DNA of 64,000 bases, taken from assembly GCA_049889215.1 (NCBI GenBank), contig JBMHDV010000018.1, positions 59,952 through 123,951 on the forward strand, in the 5' to 3' direction. Within the stretch, counting starts at the first letter, position 1, and the number at the start of each line of letters is the position of its first letter. Under the pieces are notes generated by a model. It searched no databases, was not told the origin of the DNA, and worked only from the letters and a program-made list of their open reading frames with translations. Below, piece after piece: positions 25,631-33,891 of the stretch. The stretch comes from UBA817 sp049889215 (GTDB lineage Bacteria; Margulisbacteria; Marinamargulisbacteria; UBA817). A program made the translations under genes and the position numbers.

Positions 25631-26285
25631 CAGATCCTCCTGTTGGTTGAATTGGTAAAATATAAATTTGCACGCGCCGGTTTTTTTGATGCTCTTCTTT
25701 CGTTGTTGCATCCTTAATTACTGGTTGAGTTTCACCAAAACCGCGTGCACTTAATTTCTTTCCATCAACCCCATAGCCAGCTAATGTGGCAGTCACTTCA
25801 GCCGCCCTCATTGCAGATAAGTGCCAATTGGTTGGGAATAGAGGATTGTTGATGGGAGTACTATCAGAATGGCCTTCAACAATCAAGCGATACGGTTCAT
25901 TTTTGATTGCATTTGCAAGGGTTTCTAAATAGCTTTTTCCACTTTCAAGTAATGTTGCTGAACCTGGCTTAAATAGTAAATTTTGATCCAGTGATAAACG
26001 AATTGCCTCGTTCGGTAGCAGTTGATTATGGATGGTTTGGTGTAGGTTCATCCATGGATCCGTTGCGGCAAAGTGTTTGGTAGGTTCTGCTGCAAGGTCT
26101 TTTGCAATGGGATTAACATTAAATTTCTTACTTATTTTTTTAGTTAATGTATCAATATCGTCTGAATTAAAGTTTGATATGGTTGTTAAGTAGATAAAAA
26201 AGATAAGTAAGAGCGTGACAATATCTGTAAATGAAACAAAAAAACTATCTTCATTTGAAGGCGTGAAAAGTTCATTTTGGCGCAT
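25623..26285 (-). CDS. motB: MotB stator protein
   Basis: A 220-residue stator B subunit. A single N-terminal membrane helix carries the ion-binding aspartate, Asp21 in SFTDIVTLLLIFFIYL. The C-terminal OmpA-like peptidoglycan-binding domain (~residues 105-205) has VEGHSDSTPI, RAAEVTATLAGYG, GFGETQPV and NRRVQIYI. It is slightly short for MotB (often 250-310), mainly through a short linker. The partner motA is immediately upstream with a 14-base overlap. Family members use H+ or Na+; with NQR next door, Na+ is plausible. Confidence 0.88.
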   Translation of the reverse strand: MRQNELFTPSNEDSFFVSFTDIVTLLLIFFIYLTTISNFNSDDIDTLTKKISKKFNVNPIAKDLAAEPTKHFAATDPWMNLHQTIHNQLLPNEAIRLSLDQNLLFKPGSATLLESGKSYLETLANAIKNEPYRLIVEGHSDSTPINNPLFPTNWHLSAMRAAEVTATLAGYGVDGKKLSARGFGETQPVIKDATTKEEHQKNRRVQIYILPIQPTGGSDG

Positions 26286-27039
26286 TAATACGTTCCTTTT
26301 TTGTTAAAAATAACATCATTTTTTCACGTACTATTACGGTGGGTTCATTTTTAGCAACGGCTAGAATTCCAACTTTTAGCATTTCCTTTTGAAAAGATTC
26401 TTCAATGCTATAGGCACGTAGTCGGCCAGCAATTGGCGTAAAAATAAAGTTGGCTATCAAAATACCATAAAATGTCGAAATTAAGGCGATCGACATGCCA
26501 ACGCCAATCATGCCAGGGTCTTTTAAGTTCGCAAGTAATTGTATAAGACCGATAGTCGTTCCCAGTAAACCAAATGAAGGTGCATACTTTGCCATTTGCT
26601 CAAAAATCATAATCCCTTGCAAATGCCTTCTTTGAATATAACCAATGGTTTCAGACAATGTTTGCTCAAGCTCCATTAATTCAATTTTATCAACCATAAG
26701 TTGTAGGCCTGTTTTTAAGAAATGATCATCGCAATTATTGATTTTTTCCAGAATGATTTGAGTGCCACCAGATGATTTAATGTCTTTTGATATTCCACAC
26801 AAGTAATCAATGTCCATTTGGTAATTGTATTTTTTAAAGCTAAATAAAACTTTTAGTCTGAGCCAGATTTGAAACACTTGTTTAACAGGAAAATGAACCA
26901 AAGTGGCAGCAAGGGTACAGCCTGCAACTAAAATCAAAGCATCAAAATTAATAAATAATGAAACAAAAGAATCAAACCCAATTGACTCTAATAATAAGAA
27001 TCCAAAAATAATGCTTCCAATAAGTACTGTAATGTCCAT
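26272..27039 (-). CDS. motA: MotA stator protein
   Basis: A 255-residue MotA/PomA-type subunit with four membrane helices: two at the N-terminus (residues ~1-50) and two around 150-205. The signature YAPSFGLLGTTIGLIQLL and GVGMSIALISTFYGILIANFIFTPIA is that of flagellar MotA rather than TolQ/ExbB. The cytoplasmic loop (~residues 60-145) carries charged residues that in flagella touch FliG. It starts one base after the fliG-like gene and overlaps motB. It forms the MotA5B2 ion channel in known systems. Confidence 0.9.
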   Translation of the reverse strand: MDITVLIGSIIFGFLLLESIGFDSFVSLFINFDALILVAGCTLAATLVHFPVKQVFQIWLRLKVLFSFKKYNYQMDIDYLCGISKDIKSSGGTQIILEKINNCDDHFLKTGLQLMVDKIELMELEQTLSETIGYIQRRHLQGIMIFEQMAKYAPSFGLLGTTIGLIQLLANLKDPGMIGVGMSIALISTFYGILIANFIFTPIAGRLRAYSIEESFQKEMLKVGILAVAKNEPTVIVREKMMLFLTKKERINAPK

Positions 27040-27040
27040 A

Positions 27041-28033
27041 TTATGCCCTTACTACGTGGTTGAATGGATCTCTGATTTGACTAGAATTTATGAGTTGACG
27101 CATGTGTTTTATAAATGATTGACGAATTTCGTTCATTTCAGATTCTGTGTAAGGAGAGGTTGATATTCGATCAAGCTCTTCAAGAATAATGTCATGTTGA
27201 CGTGTTGTTAAGCACTGCTTCATTAACTCTGTACGAATATGACTTGGTATCACACATAAAGAATCAGCCAGGGCTTGATTAGATGGCAATGTGGATAAAA
27301 TGATTTGTTGGTCATTGGAAGAGAATTTTTGAATAGAATCTACATTTAGTAATTGATCTTCAATAACATGCCATGCGATTGACGCTGGGATAATTGTTTT
27401 CATAGAGTGTTTTTCAGATTCAGGCATGAGTTCGATGAGTTGAGCTAACTCTTTTGTTTGTTGGTCCGTTTCCTGGTAACTAACACCATCCTGATTTGTT
27501 TTTTCATGAATAAACTCAGCTAGTTCTGATTTAAATTGTTGGGATCGAATATTTATTTTTGTAAAATACGCTAAACTTCGTTGTGCTGTTTCTTTTGGAA
27601 TCATCCCCATTAATTTTGAGAATTCTGTTGTTGGAATTAAGTGGCAAAGCAAGCCAGAAAAATAATCAGGTTCATTTTTTAATAATGCCCTTAACTCTGT
27701 TAAATTATACGTTTTTTCGTGATTTGAATGTGATGGTTCTTTTATTGAAGGAGCAATGTCAGCTAATTTTTGTTGCAAATGGTCTTTAAATGATTCATTT
27801 GGAAATAACATGGTTTTTTCAATCGCAAGGTCATTGTATTCATTTAAAACAGCTGAGACTTCATCCTTAGAATATAATGGTCGCTTTATTTTTAATTGGT
27901 TCAAAATATCTTGGCTGAATTTTCGTGGCAAGCCCGCAATAATTTGCCCAAAAAGGCCTGGGTTATGTTCATTAACAAACGTTAATAAAATAATGCATTT
28001 ATCAAGGGATGATAGATTATTATTTTTTGTCAT
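27041..28033 (-). CDS. Diverged FliG-like rotor protein
   Basis: A 330-residue soluble helical protein, matching FliG in size. The best match is the C-terminal torque domain: SIAWHVIEDQLLNVDSIQKFSS, with DSIQK as in FliG LLDDRSIQKVLR, then LADSLCVIPSHIRTELMKQCLTTRQHDIILEEL parallel to the FliG segment around ALKGASEELKEKIFKNMS. The middle part contains an armadillo-like region (YFTKINIRSQQFKSELAEFI). The N-terminal ~80 residues would bind FliF. The start chosen (ATG 28033, GGAG 8 bases upstream) overlaps the FliF-like stop by 14 bases. Identity is low but order FliF-FliG-MotA-MotB supports it. Confidence 0.65.
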   Translation of the reverse strand: MTKNNNLSSLDKCIILLTFVNEHNPGLFGQIIAGLPRKFSQDILNQLKIKRPLYSKDEVSAVLNEYNDLAIEKTMLFPNESFKDHLQQKLADIAPSIKEPSHSNHEKTYNLTELRALLKNEPDYFSGLLCHLIPTTEFSKLMGMIPKETAQRSLAYFTKINIRSQQFKSELAEFIHEKTNQDGVSYQETDQQTKELAQLIELMPESEKHSMKTIIPASIAWHVIEDQLLNVDSIQKFSSNDQQIILSTLPSNQALADSLCVIPSHIRTELMKQCLTTRQHDIILEELDRISTSPYTESEMNEIRQSFIKHMRQLINSSQIRDPFNHVVRA

Positions 28034-29006
28034 GATGTTGCTCCATCCAGTACTCAACAATTTCTTGCGTTTGACTGGGTTCTTTTTCAATGGTTTGAAT
28101 CACTTTTTGAGTCATTGGTAATTCAGGCGAAGGCATTGATAGCTTTTCTTTTTCAAGGTCAGCCATTGCTTTTGCTCGCCGGAGCTGTTGCTTTTTACGT
28201 CGATGACGTAAGTATAAAATAAATTGAATAAGATAATACAAGATCGCAAGTGTAATAATAATGACTGTTGCAATCTGAATATTTCTTTGAATAGTATCTT
28301 CCATAAAAATCGATTGAAAAATTTTGAGATAAGGTGGGGTGAAGTCGAGTAGCTTAGATTCAATAATAAGTTCATCTTTACGATCGTATTGCAGTGGTAC
28401 AAGCTGCTCAATTCGCTTTTTGAGAATATCGATAGTAAGCCCTTTTTCAGCTAATGTTTCTTGGTTAACCATAACCAGAAGGCGTATTTTTTCTAAACCA
28501 TGCTTTGGCTTAATTGTTTCAAATGTATTTTCATCGTAATAAATTTCTTCAATGATCTCTTTATGTGAATTATTATTCTCTTTTAACGATAGTTTTTTCT
28601 GTTTAATGGTTTGTGAAACTTCATACTTTTTACTTGATTCTATAACATCAGACATACCAGGTAGTGTTGGTTTACTTTTTTTAACAGCAAGCTCAGGTGC
28701 CTCTGAACTGGTGCTTTGAGATGAATTTTGTTGTGTTTCTTTCTCATATAAAATGCTTTTTGGTTTTTTTATGTGGCGATACAATCGTTCTTCTTCGTGT
28801 CGAACTTCAACAGTTGCATTAACATAATAAGTATTCGGACCAAGAAGTATATTGAATAATTTTGAAATTTTTTGTTCATAAATAACTTCATATTCATATT
28901 CTGGTGTTTTTTGTGTGTTTTGCGTTTGCTGAAAAATAACAACCCCAATCCCAAGTAGCATCGTTGTAATTAAGGTTCCCAAAAAAAGTTTTTTTAATAT
29001 TGTCAT
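28020..29006 (-). CDS. Shortened FliF-like MS-ring protein
   Basis: A 328-residue membrane protein that looks like FliF with its first two ring domains removed. Helix 1 spans residues ~7-25; residues ~38-225 match the RBM3 (beta-collar) domain (YEYEVIYEQKISKLFNILLGPN, then KYEVSQTIKQKK, IRLLVMVNQETLAEKGLT); helix 2 is ~243-265; the cytoplasmic tail ends EPSQTQEIVEYWMEQHH, resembling the FliG-binding tail of FliF (VALVIRQWMSNDHE). Normal FliF is ~550 residues. GGGAGG precedes the ATG. Followed by the FliG-like gene, as in flagellar operons. It may form an inner-membrane ring of simpler build. Confidence 0.7.
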   Translation of the reverse strand: MTILKKLFLGTLITTMLLGIGVVIFQQTQNTQKTPEYEYEVIYEQKISKLFNILLGPNTYYVNATVEVRHEEERLYRHIKKPKSILYEKETQQNSSQSTSSEAPELAVKKSKPTLPGMSDVIESSKKYEVSQTIKQKKLSLKENNNSHKEIIEEIYYDENTFETIKPKHGLEKIRLLVMVNQETLAEKGLTIDILKKRIEQLVPLQYDRKDELIIESKLLDFTPPYLKIFQSIFMEDTIQRNIQIATVIIITLAILYYLIQFILYLRHRRKKQQLRRAKAMADLEKEKLSMPSPELPMTQKVIQTIEKEPSQTQEIVEYWMEQHHDKK

Positions 29007-29023
29007 TATTTATTGTCCTCCCG

Positions 29024-29524
29024 TTAAAAAAATCCGTTGCCCCCAGAAAATGGATCACCGCTGGATCCTGATCCACTGCCAGAGCCTGATCCACTGCCAG
29101 AGCCTGATCCACCGTCGGAGCCTGATCCACCGTCGGAGCCTGATCCACCGTCGGAGCCTGATCCACCATCGGAGCCTGATCCACCGTCGGAGCCTGATCC
29201 ACCGTCGGAGCTTGATCCACCGTCGGAGCTTGATCCACCGTCGGAGCTTGACCCATCGTCGGAGCCAGAACCACTCCCGGAGTCTGATCCATTATCGGAA
29301 TCTGATTCATCATCAGGATCTGGCTTATTAATATCATCGTCATTGGTTGCCCCATCATCTGGTGAAGGTATTGATTTTTTTGGTGGAGGTGGAGATTCCT
29401 CCGGATCATTCGAAAATTCAGATAAAATATTTTGATTTGCACGATCAAATAGCTCATTATTCATATTCGAACAACCGGTATTAAAAGTTATAAACAAAAT
29501 TATAAATAATATATTTTTCATCAT
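29024..29524 (-). CDS. Lipoprotein with Gly-Ser-Asp repeats
   Basis: About 165 residues. A short signal peptide ends in the lipobox FNTGC, so the mature protein begins at a lipidated cysteine. A short charged segment follows, then Pro/Asp-rich sequence and about 80 residues of GSDGGS-type repeats encoded by 18-bp tandem repeats. The end is GDPFSGGNGFF. The repeats should be disordered, acidic and flexible. Three start codons are possible (GTG 29527, ATG 29524, ATG 29521). It is the first gene of the motor operon, 17 bases before the FliF-like gene. It could be a flexible tether or surface adhesin; function unknown. Confidence 0.75.
   Translation of the reverse strand: MMKNILFIILFITFNTGCSNMNNELFDRANQNILSEFSNDPEESPPPPKKSIPSPDDGATNDDDINKPDPDDESDSDNGSDSGSGSGSDDGSSSDGGSSSDGGSSSDGGSGSDGGSGSDGGSGSDGGSGSDGGSGSDGGSGSGSGSGSGSGSGSSGDPFSGGNGFF
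29064..29297. repeat. 18-bp tandem repeats (about 13 units)
   Basis: The unit GAGCCTGATCCACCGTCG repeats with exact 18-base period; nearly perfect copies start at 29100, 29118, 29136, 29154, 29172, 29190, 29208, 29226 and 29244, with degenerate copies on both sides. It encodes six-residue GSDGGS units on the minus strand. The open frames on the plus strand here are by-products of the repeat. Confidence 0.95.
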
Positions 29525-29556
29525 CACTTAATTGTCGTGCCTCTGTCTGAATTATT

Positions 29557-30660
29557 TCATGAATTTTGTGCAGTTGAAAGCATACCATCTGATTTGAGTT
29601 CATCCATTTTTTTTAATGGCCGATCCAGCTGGTTGGTACGTGTGCTAATCAGGTGATCATATTCTTTTTGAGCATCAGCCAATCGTTTGCCAATCTTTTC
29701 CATGCTCACCTTGTATTTATCCCATTGATCTTGGAAATTGGCTAATATGGCCATCATTTCTTTGGCTTTATTTTCGATGGCAAAGTGATCCACTGCTTGG
29801 CGCATCACCGCTAACATCGCGTAAAGAGTGATTGGCGAACACAATACCACCTTTTGTTGCAATGAAAAGTCAATAAGCTCAGGATCATTATCATGCATGA
29901 ATTGGTAAATTTGTTCGTTGGGAATAAAAATCATCACGTAATCCACGGTTTCATTCGAAATATAGGAACGGGATGTAATGGTTTTGATGTGATGCCGAAC
30001 GTCTTTAATAAATTGTTTTTTAGCAGTTTCTCTTGAGGTCTCATTGTCATCATTTAAATACGAAATGTAATTGTTAAGTGGGAATTTAACATCCATATTC
30101 ACCTTTTTGTCTTTGGGTAGAAAAAATGTGAAGTCCGGAATGCCATCATGCTGGGCCGTTTGTTTAACATAATTAATGCCTTCCACAAAGCCAGAAAATC
30201 GCAATACATCTTCTGCCATGCGTTCGCCCCATTGGCCCCGTGTTTTGGAATTGGCCAAGGCCTCTTTCAAGTCAGTTGTGGTTTGCATCAATTGTTGCGT
30301 GGTTTGGCGATGTTGCTGCAAATAGCCCGCCATTTCACCAAAGCGCTTTTGGTGATTTGACTCAATGGTTTGCAGGCCAGATTTAACTTGTTCGATTTCT
30401 TTTTTGACGGTGACCAGTGTTTGATCAATCAGTGCCTTTTTATGATCCAACCCTTGATTGTGTTGTTCGGCTTGGCCCTTAAATCGTTCATTGGCCAATT
30501 GAAAAAATTGGTCCTGGGTTTTTTGAAGGCTTTGTTGGGATAATTGATCAAATGTTGCTTGCATGGATTGGATATCAGATGAGCGTGTTTTTTGAAACAA
30601 ATAAACGACTGTCCCAATAATCAAACCACCAGCAAAAAATCCAATTAGAAAATAACTCAT
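29557..30660 (-). CDS. rmuC: DNA recombination protein RmuC
   Basis: A 367-residue RmuC-family protein. An N-terminal membrane helix (FLIGFFAGGLIIGTVVYLF) precedes a long coiled coil (~residues 30-130) and the nuclease-fold core with SKTRGQWGERMAEDVLRFSG, PDFTFFLPKDKKVNMDVKFPL, VDYVMIFIPNE and ALYAMLAVMRQAVDHFAI. In Escherichia coli RmuC limits inversions at repeats. GAGG lies before the ATG. It stands alone between the motor operon and an effector-like gene. Confidence 0.92.
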   Translation of the reverse strand: MSYFLIGFFAGGLIIGTVVYLFQKTRSSDIQSMQATFDQLSQQSLQKTQDQFFQLANERFKGQAEQHNQGLDHKKALIDQTLVTVKKEIEQVKSGLQTIESNHQKRFGEMAGYLQQHRQTTQQLMQTTTDLKEALANSKTRGQWGERMAEDVLRFSGFVEGINYVKQTAQHDGIPDFTFFLPKDKKVNMDVKFPLNNYISYLNDDNETSRETAKKQFIKDVRHHIKTITSRSYISNETVDYVMIFIPNEQIYQFMHDNDPELIDFSLQQKVVLCSPITLYAMLAVMRQAVDHFAIENKAKEMMAILANFQDQWDKYKVSMEKIGKRLADAQKEYDHLISTRTNQLDRPLKKMDELKSDGMLSTAQNS

Positions 30661-30712
30661 TTACCTCAGAATTATAGCAAATCTAATTGGATCTCGCCAT
30701 GGCATTGGTGGG

Positions 30713-31768
30713 CTAAACCATAATAAAACCGAGTCTTCTTTTTTGGCGTTTTGATTCGGCGTTACGTAACTCACGCATTTCTGCTGCAGTTTTTTGTAAT
30801 GCTTCTACGTCGTCTTTTAATTTTATGAACGTTTGTTTATGGTTTTCAATATGTGATTCCGTGATGTCATTGTTGAGGCGATCGATTAGATCTTTATAAT
30901 CTTCATCGGATCTAGGTTTTATAGTTGGACAGCTTTCCGTCCAATCAACAATATATTTGTCACCTTCTTCTTCCGGTACTTTTATGATGGTTCCACTTCC
31001 AGACCATTCTAAATTAATTTTATTTTCGTTCGCAGGTTTATAAAATACGATCTCATCAACACGATATGCTTGATCATTCCCAGTTTTACAACCTAAGCTG
31101 TTTAAATCTTTAAGTGACATTTCATATTTTGGATAACGCATAGGCGTTGTAACTGCCAGCTCTTCAATCTCAGCTTCATAACATGCGACTGCTGTTTCAA
31201 AGCTTTTTTCGTCTTGCGCAATTTTTTTATTGCTTGGCGATATTTTTGTGGCAGACCCCGCAAATTCATTCCCTTCATTAACTGTTTCTAAGTCAATCTT
31301 AATTGATTTTATGCTACGTATTAATTCTCTGAAGTCGCTTTTTAATTTTTTGAAGTTTGTATACAAATCGTGAGTTTTATAATGATTGGTTTTTAATATC
31401 TCTTTTACACGCTTTACTTTTTCATAACGCTCCTGAGTCTTGGTACGAAACGTTTCAATGTCTGAGATCAGTTCATCGGAGATGTCTTTACGTTTAAGTT
31501 TGTCAAGTTTAGCTGTAGATTTGTCGAACATTCTTTTTGCCCGACTAAATTGGTCATTAAAGTTAACACCTTCGATTATAATGTCGGTTGATCGACATGG
31601 CATGGCCCTTGCGCTTTCTGCAGCTAATAAACGAGGGTTCGATGAGGAGGCCCCAATCAATTGAGTTACATCGTTTGGTGAGGGCGATTTTTGGTCACGT
31701 TTTTGACGTTTAGGCGCTGGTGCTTGGGTGTGGATACCTAAACCTCTTTTTGTAGAACTTATATTCAT
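30713..31768 (-). CDS. Candidate effector with basic (NLS-like) motifs
   Basis: A 351-residue soluble protein without signal peptide; family not recognised. The N-terminus is polar and proline-rich with a basic cluster PKRQKRDQK, and the C-terminus has another, KRQKRRLGF; both resemble nuclear localisation signals. Residues ~55-150 form a coiled coil (FDKSTAKLDKLKRKD). Residues ~228-275 (VDEIVFYKP... SGSGTIIKVPEEE... YIVDWTE) look like a small SH3/Tudor-like barrel. Good ribosome-binding site (AAGGAGA). Function is unknown; delivery to a eukaryotic host is inference from the motifs and from similar neighbours. Confidence 0.6.
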   Translation of the reverse strand: MNISSTKRGLGIHTQAPAPKRQKRDQKSPSPNDVTQLIGASSSNPRLLAAESARAMPCRSTDIIIEGVNFNDQFSRAKRMFDKSTAKLDKLKRKDISDELISDIETFRTKTQERYEKVKRVKEILKTNHYKTHDLYTNFKKLKSDFRELIRSIKSIKIDLETVNEGNEFAGSATKISPSNKKIAQDEKSFETAVACYEAEIEELAVTTPMRYPKYEMSLKDLNSLGCKTGNDQAYRVDEIVFYKPANENKINLEWSGSGTIIKVPEEEGDKYIVDWTESCPTIKPRSDEDYKDLIDRLNNDITESHIENHKQTFIKLKDDVEALQKTAAEMRELRNAESKRQKRRLGFIMV

Positions 31769-32034
31769 TTTATAATCTCCTTAGGCGATTAAAATCACCA
31801 ATGTTATAGCCATTATCGACACTGCATTGAGTTGAGTTTCATTTATTTTTTGCCTATTCATGTATTTAGAGTGGTATATTATGAATGAGCCTGGTTTAAA
31901 GGTGCGAGTGATTAAAATTCTCTAAATGAAAAAAGGAGTTTTATTGATTCGGCCGATGGCCTTAATTAATATTATCCTTCTCTAGTCAGACCAATCATCA
32001 TCATTCACTTTGTCGAGATTGGGTATCTCATTTT

Positions 32035-32958
32035 TTAAAGTTCAAAAGAAATTGGTAAATTACCAGCGAGATAGATTTTCATCAAATTATCATCGTGTAT
32101 TAATTGCTCATACTTTTTCTCAGTTATATTATTGAATGCACCAAATAAACGATCATGTCTGACATTTTTACTGTGTTGGCCATGGGGAACGTTATTAAAA
32201 TCAGCACTGCAAATAAAGCCCGTTGGCAAAATGTGTTCTGTCCCAATTCCTGGAATACATGTGGAGTCTCCCGAGAATTCATTCACAATGGTTTTTTTAC
32301 AGCTACCTTCCCAAAGCCGAGTCCCTTCATTTTTATCCTTTGAAAGTACCATCATAACGCCACCTTCACCCTCTATTTCTTTATGGTGTACATGAAGTCC
32401 TTTGAAAATAGGGGGGCAACCTGCGGACGCGTACCTTAATGATAGCTCAGTGTGTTTTGCGTCGGTTATGATTTTATTTTTTGAATTATATTCAAGCAAT
32501 TGGGAAATGATACGTTTAACATTAAAAACGGTGTTGGGTAGTGCATCAAAATCTTTAGCATTACAAACGCCAGTGCAGACAAGCGCTAAATATACATTCG
32601 TGCAATTATCAAATTGCATTGCTAAACGTGGAAAAAAGACCTCGATATTATTTAAGTTTGATAGCGTATTAAATTGATCTATTTCTCTTGGAATTGAATC
32701 GTTTAGAGGAAACAGCATTCTTTTAGGAAGCCTTAATTGGGTTGACGGATGTATGTGGTCGAATTTTGTGCAGTTTTGAAAGTAAGGATCCATAACAGAC
32801 AACGTTGGTTTAATGGGGCGTTTCAAGGAAGATGTGGTGTTTAATTTTTCGTTTGAAGTTACAGTGTCCCCTACTGGAGTTGGGGAAGTAGTATTATGAA
32901 GTTTCTTTGCTGATGCAAGGAGTAATGTACTAACAGAAAATTTTGCAATTCTTAGCAT
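32035..32958 (-). CDS. Secreted cysteine-containing protein, unknown
   Basis: A 307-residue protein with a likely signal sequence (MLRIAKFSVSTLLLASA). The mature part is Thr/Ser/Asn-rich at first, then holds about ten cysteines in short motifs (QNCTK, DNCTN, VCTGVCN, AGCPP, GSCKK, STCIP, GFICS), which suggests disulfides and an extracytoplasmic site. Other features are GLHVHHKEIEGEGGVMMVLSKD and RHDRLFGAFN. No family recognised. It lies alone, upstream of the effector candidate and downstream of a lipoprotein gene on the same strand. Confidence 0.6.
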   Translation of the reverse strand: MLRIAKFSVSTLLLASAKKLHNTTSPTPVGDTVTSNEKLNTTSSLKRPIKPTLSVMDPYFQNCTKFDHIHPSTQLRLPKRMLFPLNDSIPREIDQFNTLSNLNNIEVFFPRLAMQFDNCTNVYLALVCTGVCNAKDFDALPNTVFNVKRIISQLLEYNSKNKIITDAKHTELSLRYASAGCPPIFKGLHVHHKEIEGEGGVMMVLSKDKNEGTRLWEGSCKKTIVNEFSGDSTCIPGIGTEHILPTGFICSADFNNVPHGQHSKNVRHDRLFGAFNNITEKKYEQLIHDDNLMKIYLAGNLPISFEL

Positions 32959-33035
32959 ATTTTAATTAAATTAGCTTAAAGATGATGATTTTTCAATTAA
33001 TTGTGGGATCAAGGTGCACTAAAGAAGAACATCCC

Positions 33036-33812
33036 TTATTTTAAACAGTCACTGGCGACAGCTTCGTACGGATTTTCATCGGCTGCAATTTTATATCCCA
33101 TGCAATCATCCATAAACACACCGGTATTTTTTCCGCCATCATGATTATGATCCCCGCCGGTTAATTTTGCTAAAAACTGGGTCATAACTTCAGTGGTAAA
33201 AATGGCCGGAGCTTGCATGATGCTGCTGCCACCGGATTGAGATTTTAGCAGGTTAAAATGAATGTGGTGGTCAGTTCCGATGGTCGCATCTGGACTTATG
33301 TACATGTAAGCAATGATGTCACCTTTTTTTACCGTATCGCCTTTTGTTACCAAGATAAAATCCTGATAAAAGGTTTCATCTCCCGGGTCCACCATCGGCT
33401 CAATGCTATACGACATTGATATGGTTTTGCCCTCCGCCGATGCAAAGTCCAGTCGAATACCATAGCGGTAATGTGTTTTTTGTGGATTTGTAACTTCATA
33501 ATAGGTGTCAATGCTTGATATGGTTCCATCTGCGAAGGCATAAATTGGTGGGTAATTTTTGGCAGGTGTGCCATTGGGCCAGGTTGTGCCACCGGCATTG
33601 TTTTTAAAGTTAATGTGTGCACCAGGATGAGGCGAAGTTGCATTTTTTCCTCGATGCATTTGCCCATCAGCCACGTCGTTCATATTTACCAAGAATTGGT
33701 CTGTTGGGTTGGTTTTAAATGTTGAAATGTCTGGGTGGCTAGAGGAAGAGTCATTGGATGATAATCCGCATCCAGTAATGAGTAAAACGATGGTAAATAG
33801 AAGTAACTTCAT
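33036..33812 (-). CDS. Lipoprotein with degenerate M23 (LytM) fold
   Basis: About 258 residues with lipoprotein signal LLLFTIVLLITGC; the ATG at 33812 is preferred over one five codons upstream. The body resembles a LytM/M23 metallopeptidase: HPGAHINF in place of HxGxD, then IYAFADGTISSI, YRYGIRLDF, VTKGDTVKKGDIIAYM and DHHIHFNLL carrying the HxH motif. The zinc-ligand aspartate is replaced by His (HPGAH), so cleavage activity is doubtful. C-terminal Cys residues may form a disulfide. It might bind rather than cut peptidoglycan. Confidence 0.6.
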   Translation of the reverse strand: MKLLLFTIVLLITGCGLSSNDSSSSHPDISTFKTNPTDQFLVNMNDVADGQMHRGKNATSPHPGAHINFKNNAGGTTWPNGTPAKNYPPIYAFADGTISSIDTYYEVTNPQKTHYRYGIRLDFASAEGKTISMSYSIEPMVDPGDETFYQDFILVTKGDTVKKGDIIAYMYISPDATIGTDHHIHFNLLKSQSGGSSIMQAPAIFTTEVMTQFLAKLTGGDHNHDGGKNTGVFMDDCMGYKIAADENPYEAVASDCLK

Positions 33813-33855
33813 AATTAAATGGTACAAAATTTTTTTAAATGATTCACAGTAATTC

Positions 33856-33885
33856 TTGACGGATGGTATAACTCTAAATTAAATT
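33856..33885 (+). promoter_or_regulatory. Likely promoter of the mini-secretin operon
   Basis: TTGACG (33856-33861) and TAAATT (33880-33885) with an 18-base spacer, seven bases before the ATG at 33892. The start codon lies almost at the expected transcription start, so an unusually short leader is implied. Confidence 0.4.
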
Positions 33886-33891
33886 TGAATT

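Noticed and set aside
29037..29435. Plus-strand open frames rich in Pro/Glu/Ser across the 18-bp repeat
   Set aside because: They are antisense by-products of the repeat in the lipoprotein gene, with no start context or domain.
31881..31985. Two tiny frames (31881-31925 and 31926-31985) between two effector-like genes
   Set aside because: Too short and without conserved content; the first lacks a clear ribosome-binding site.
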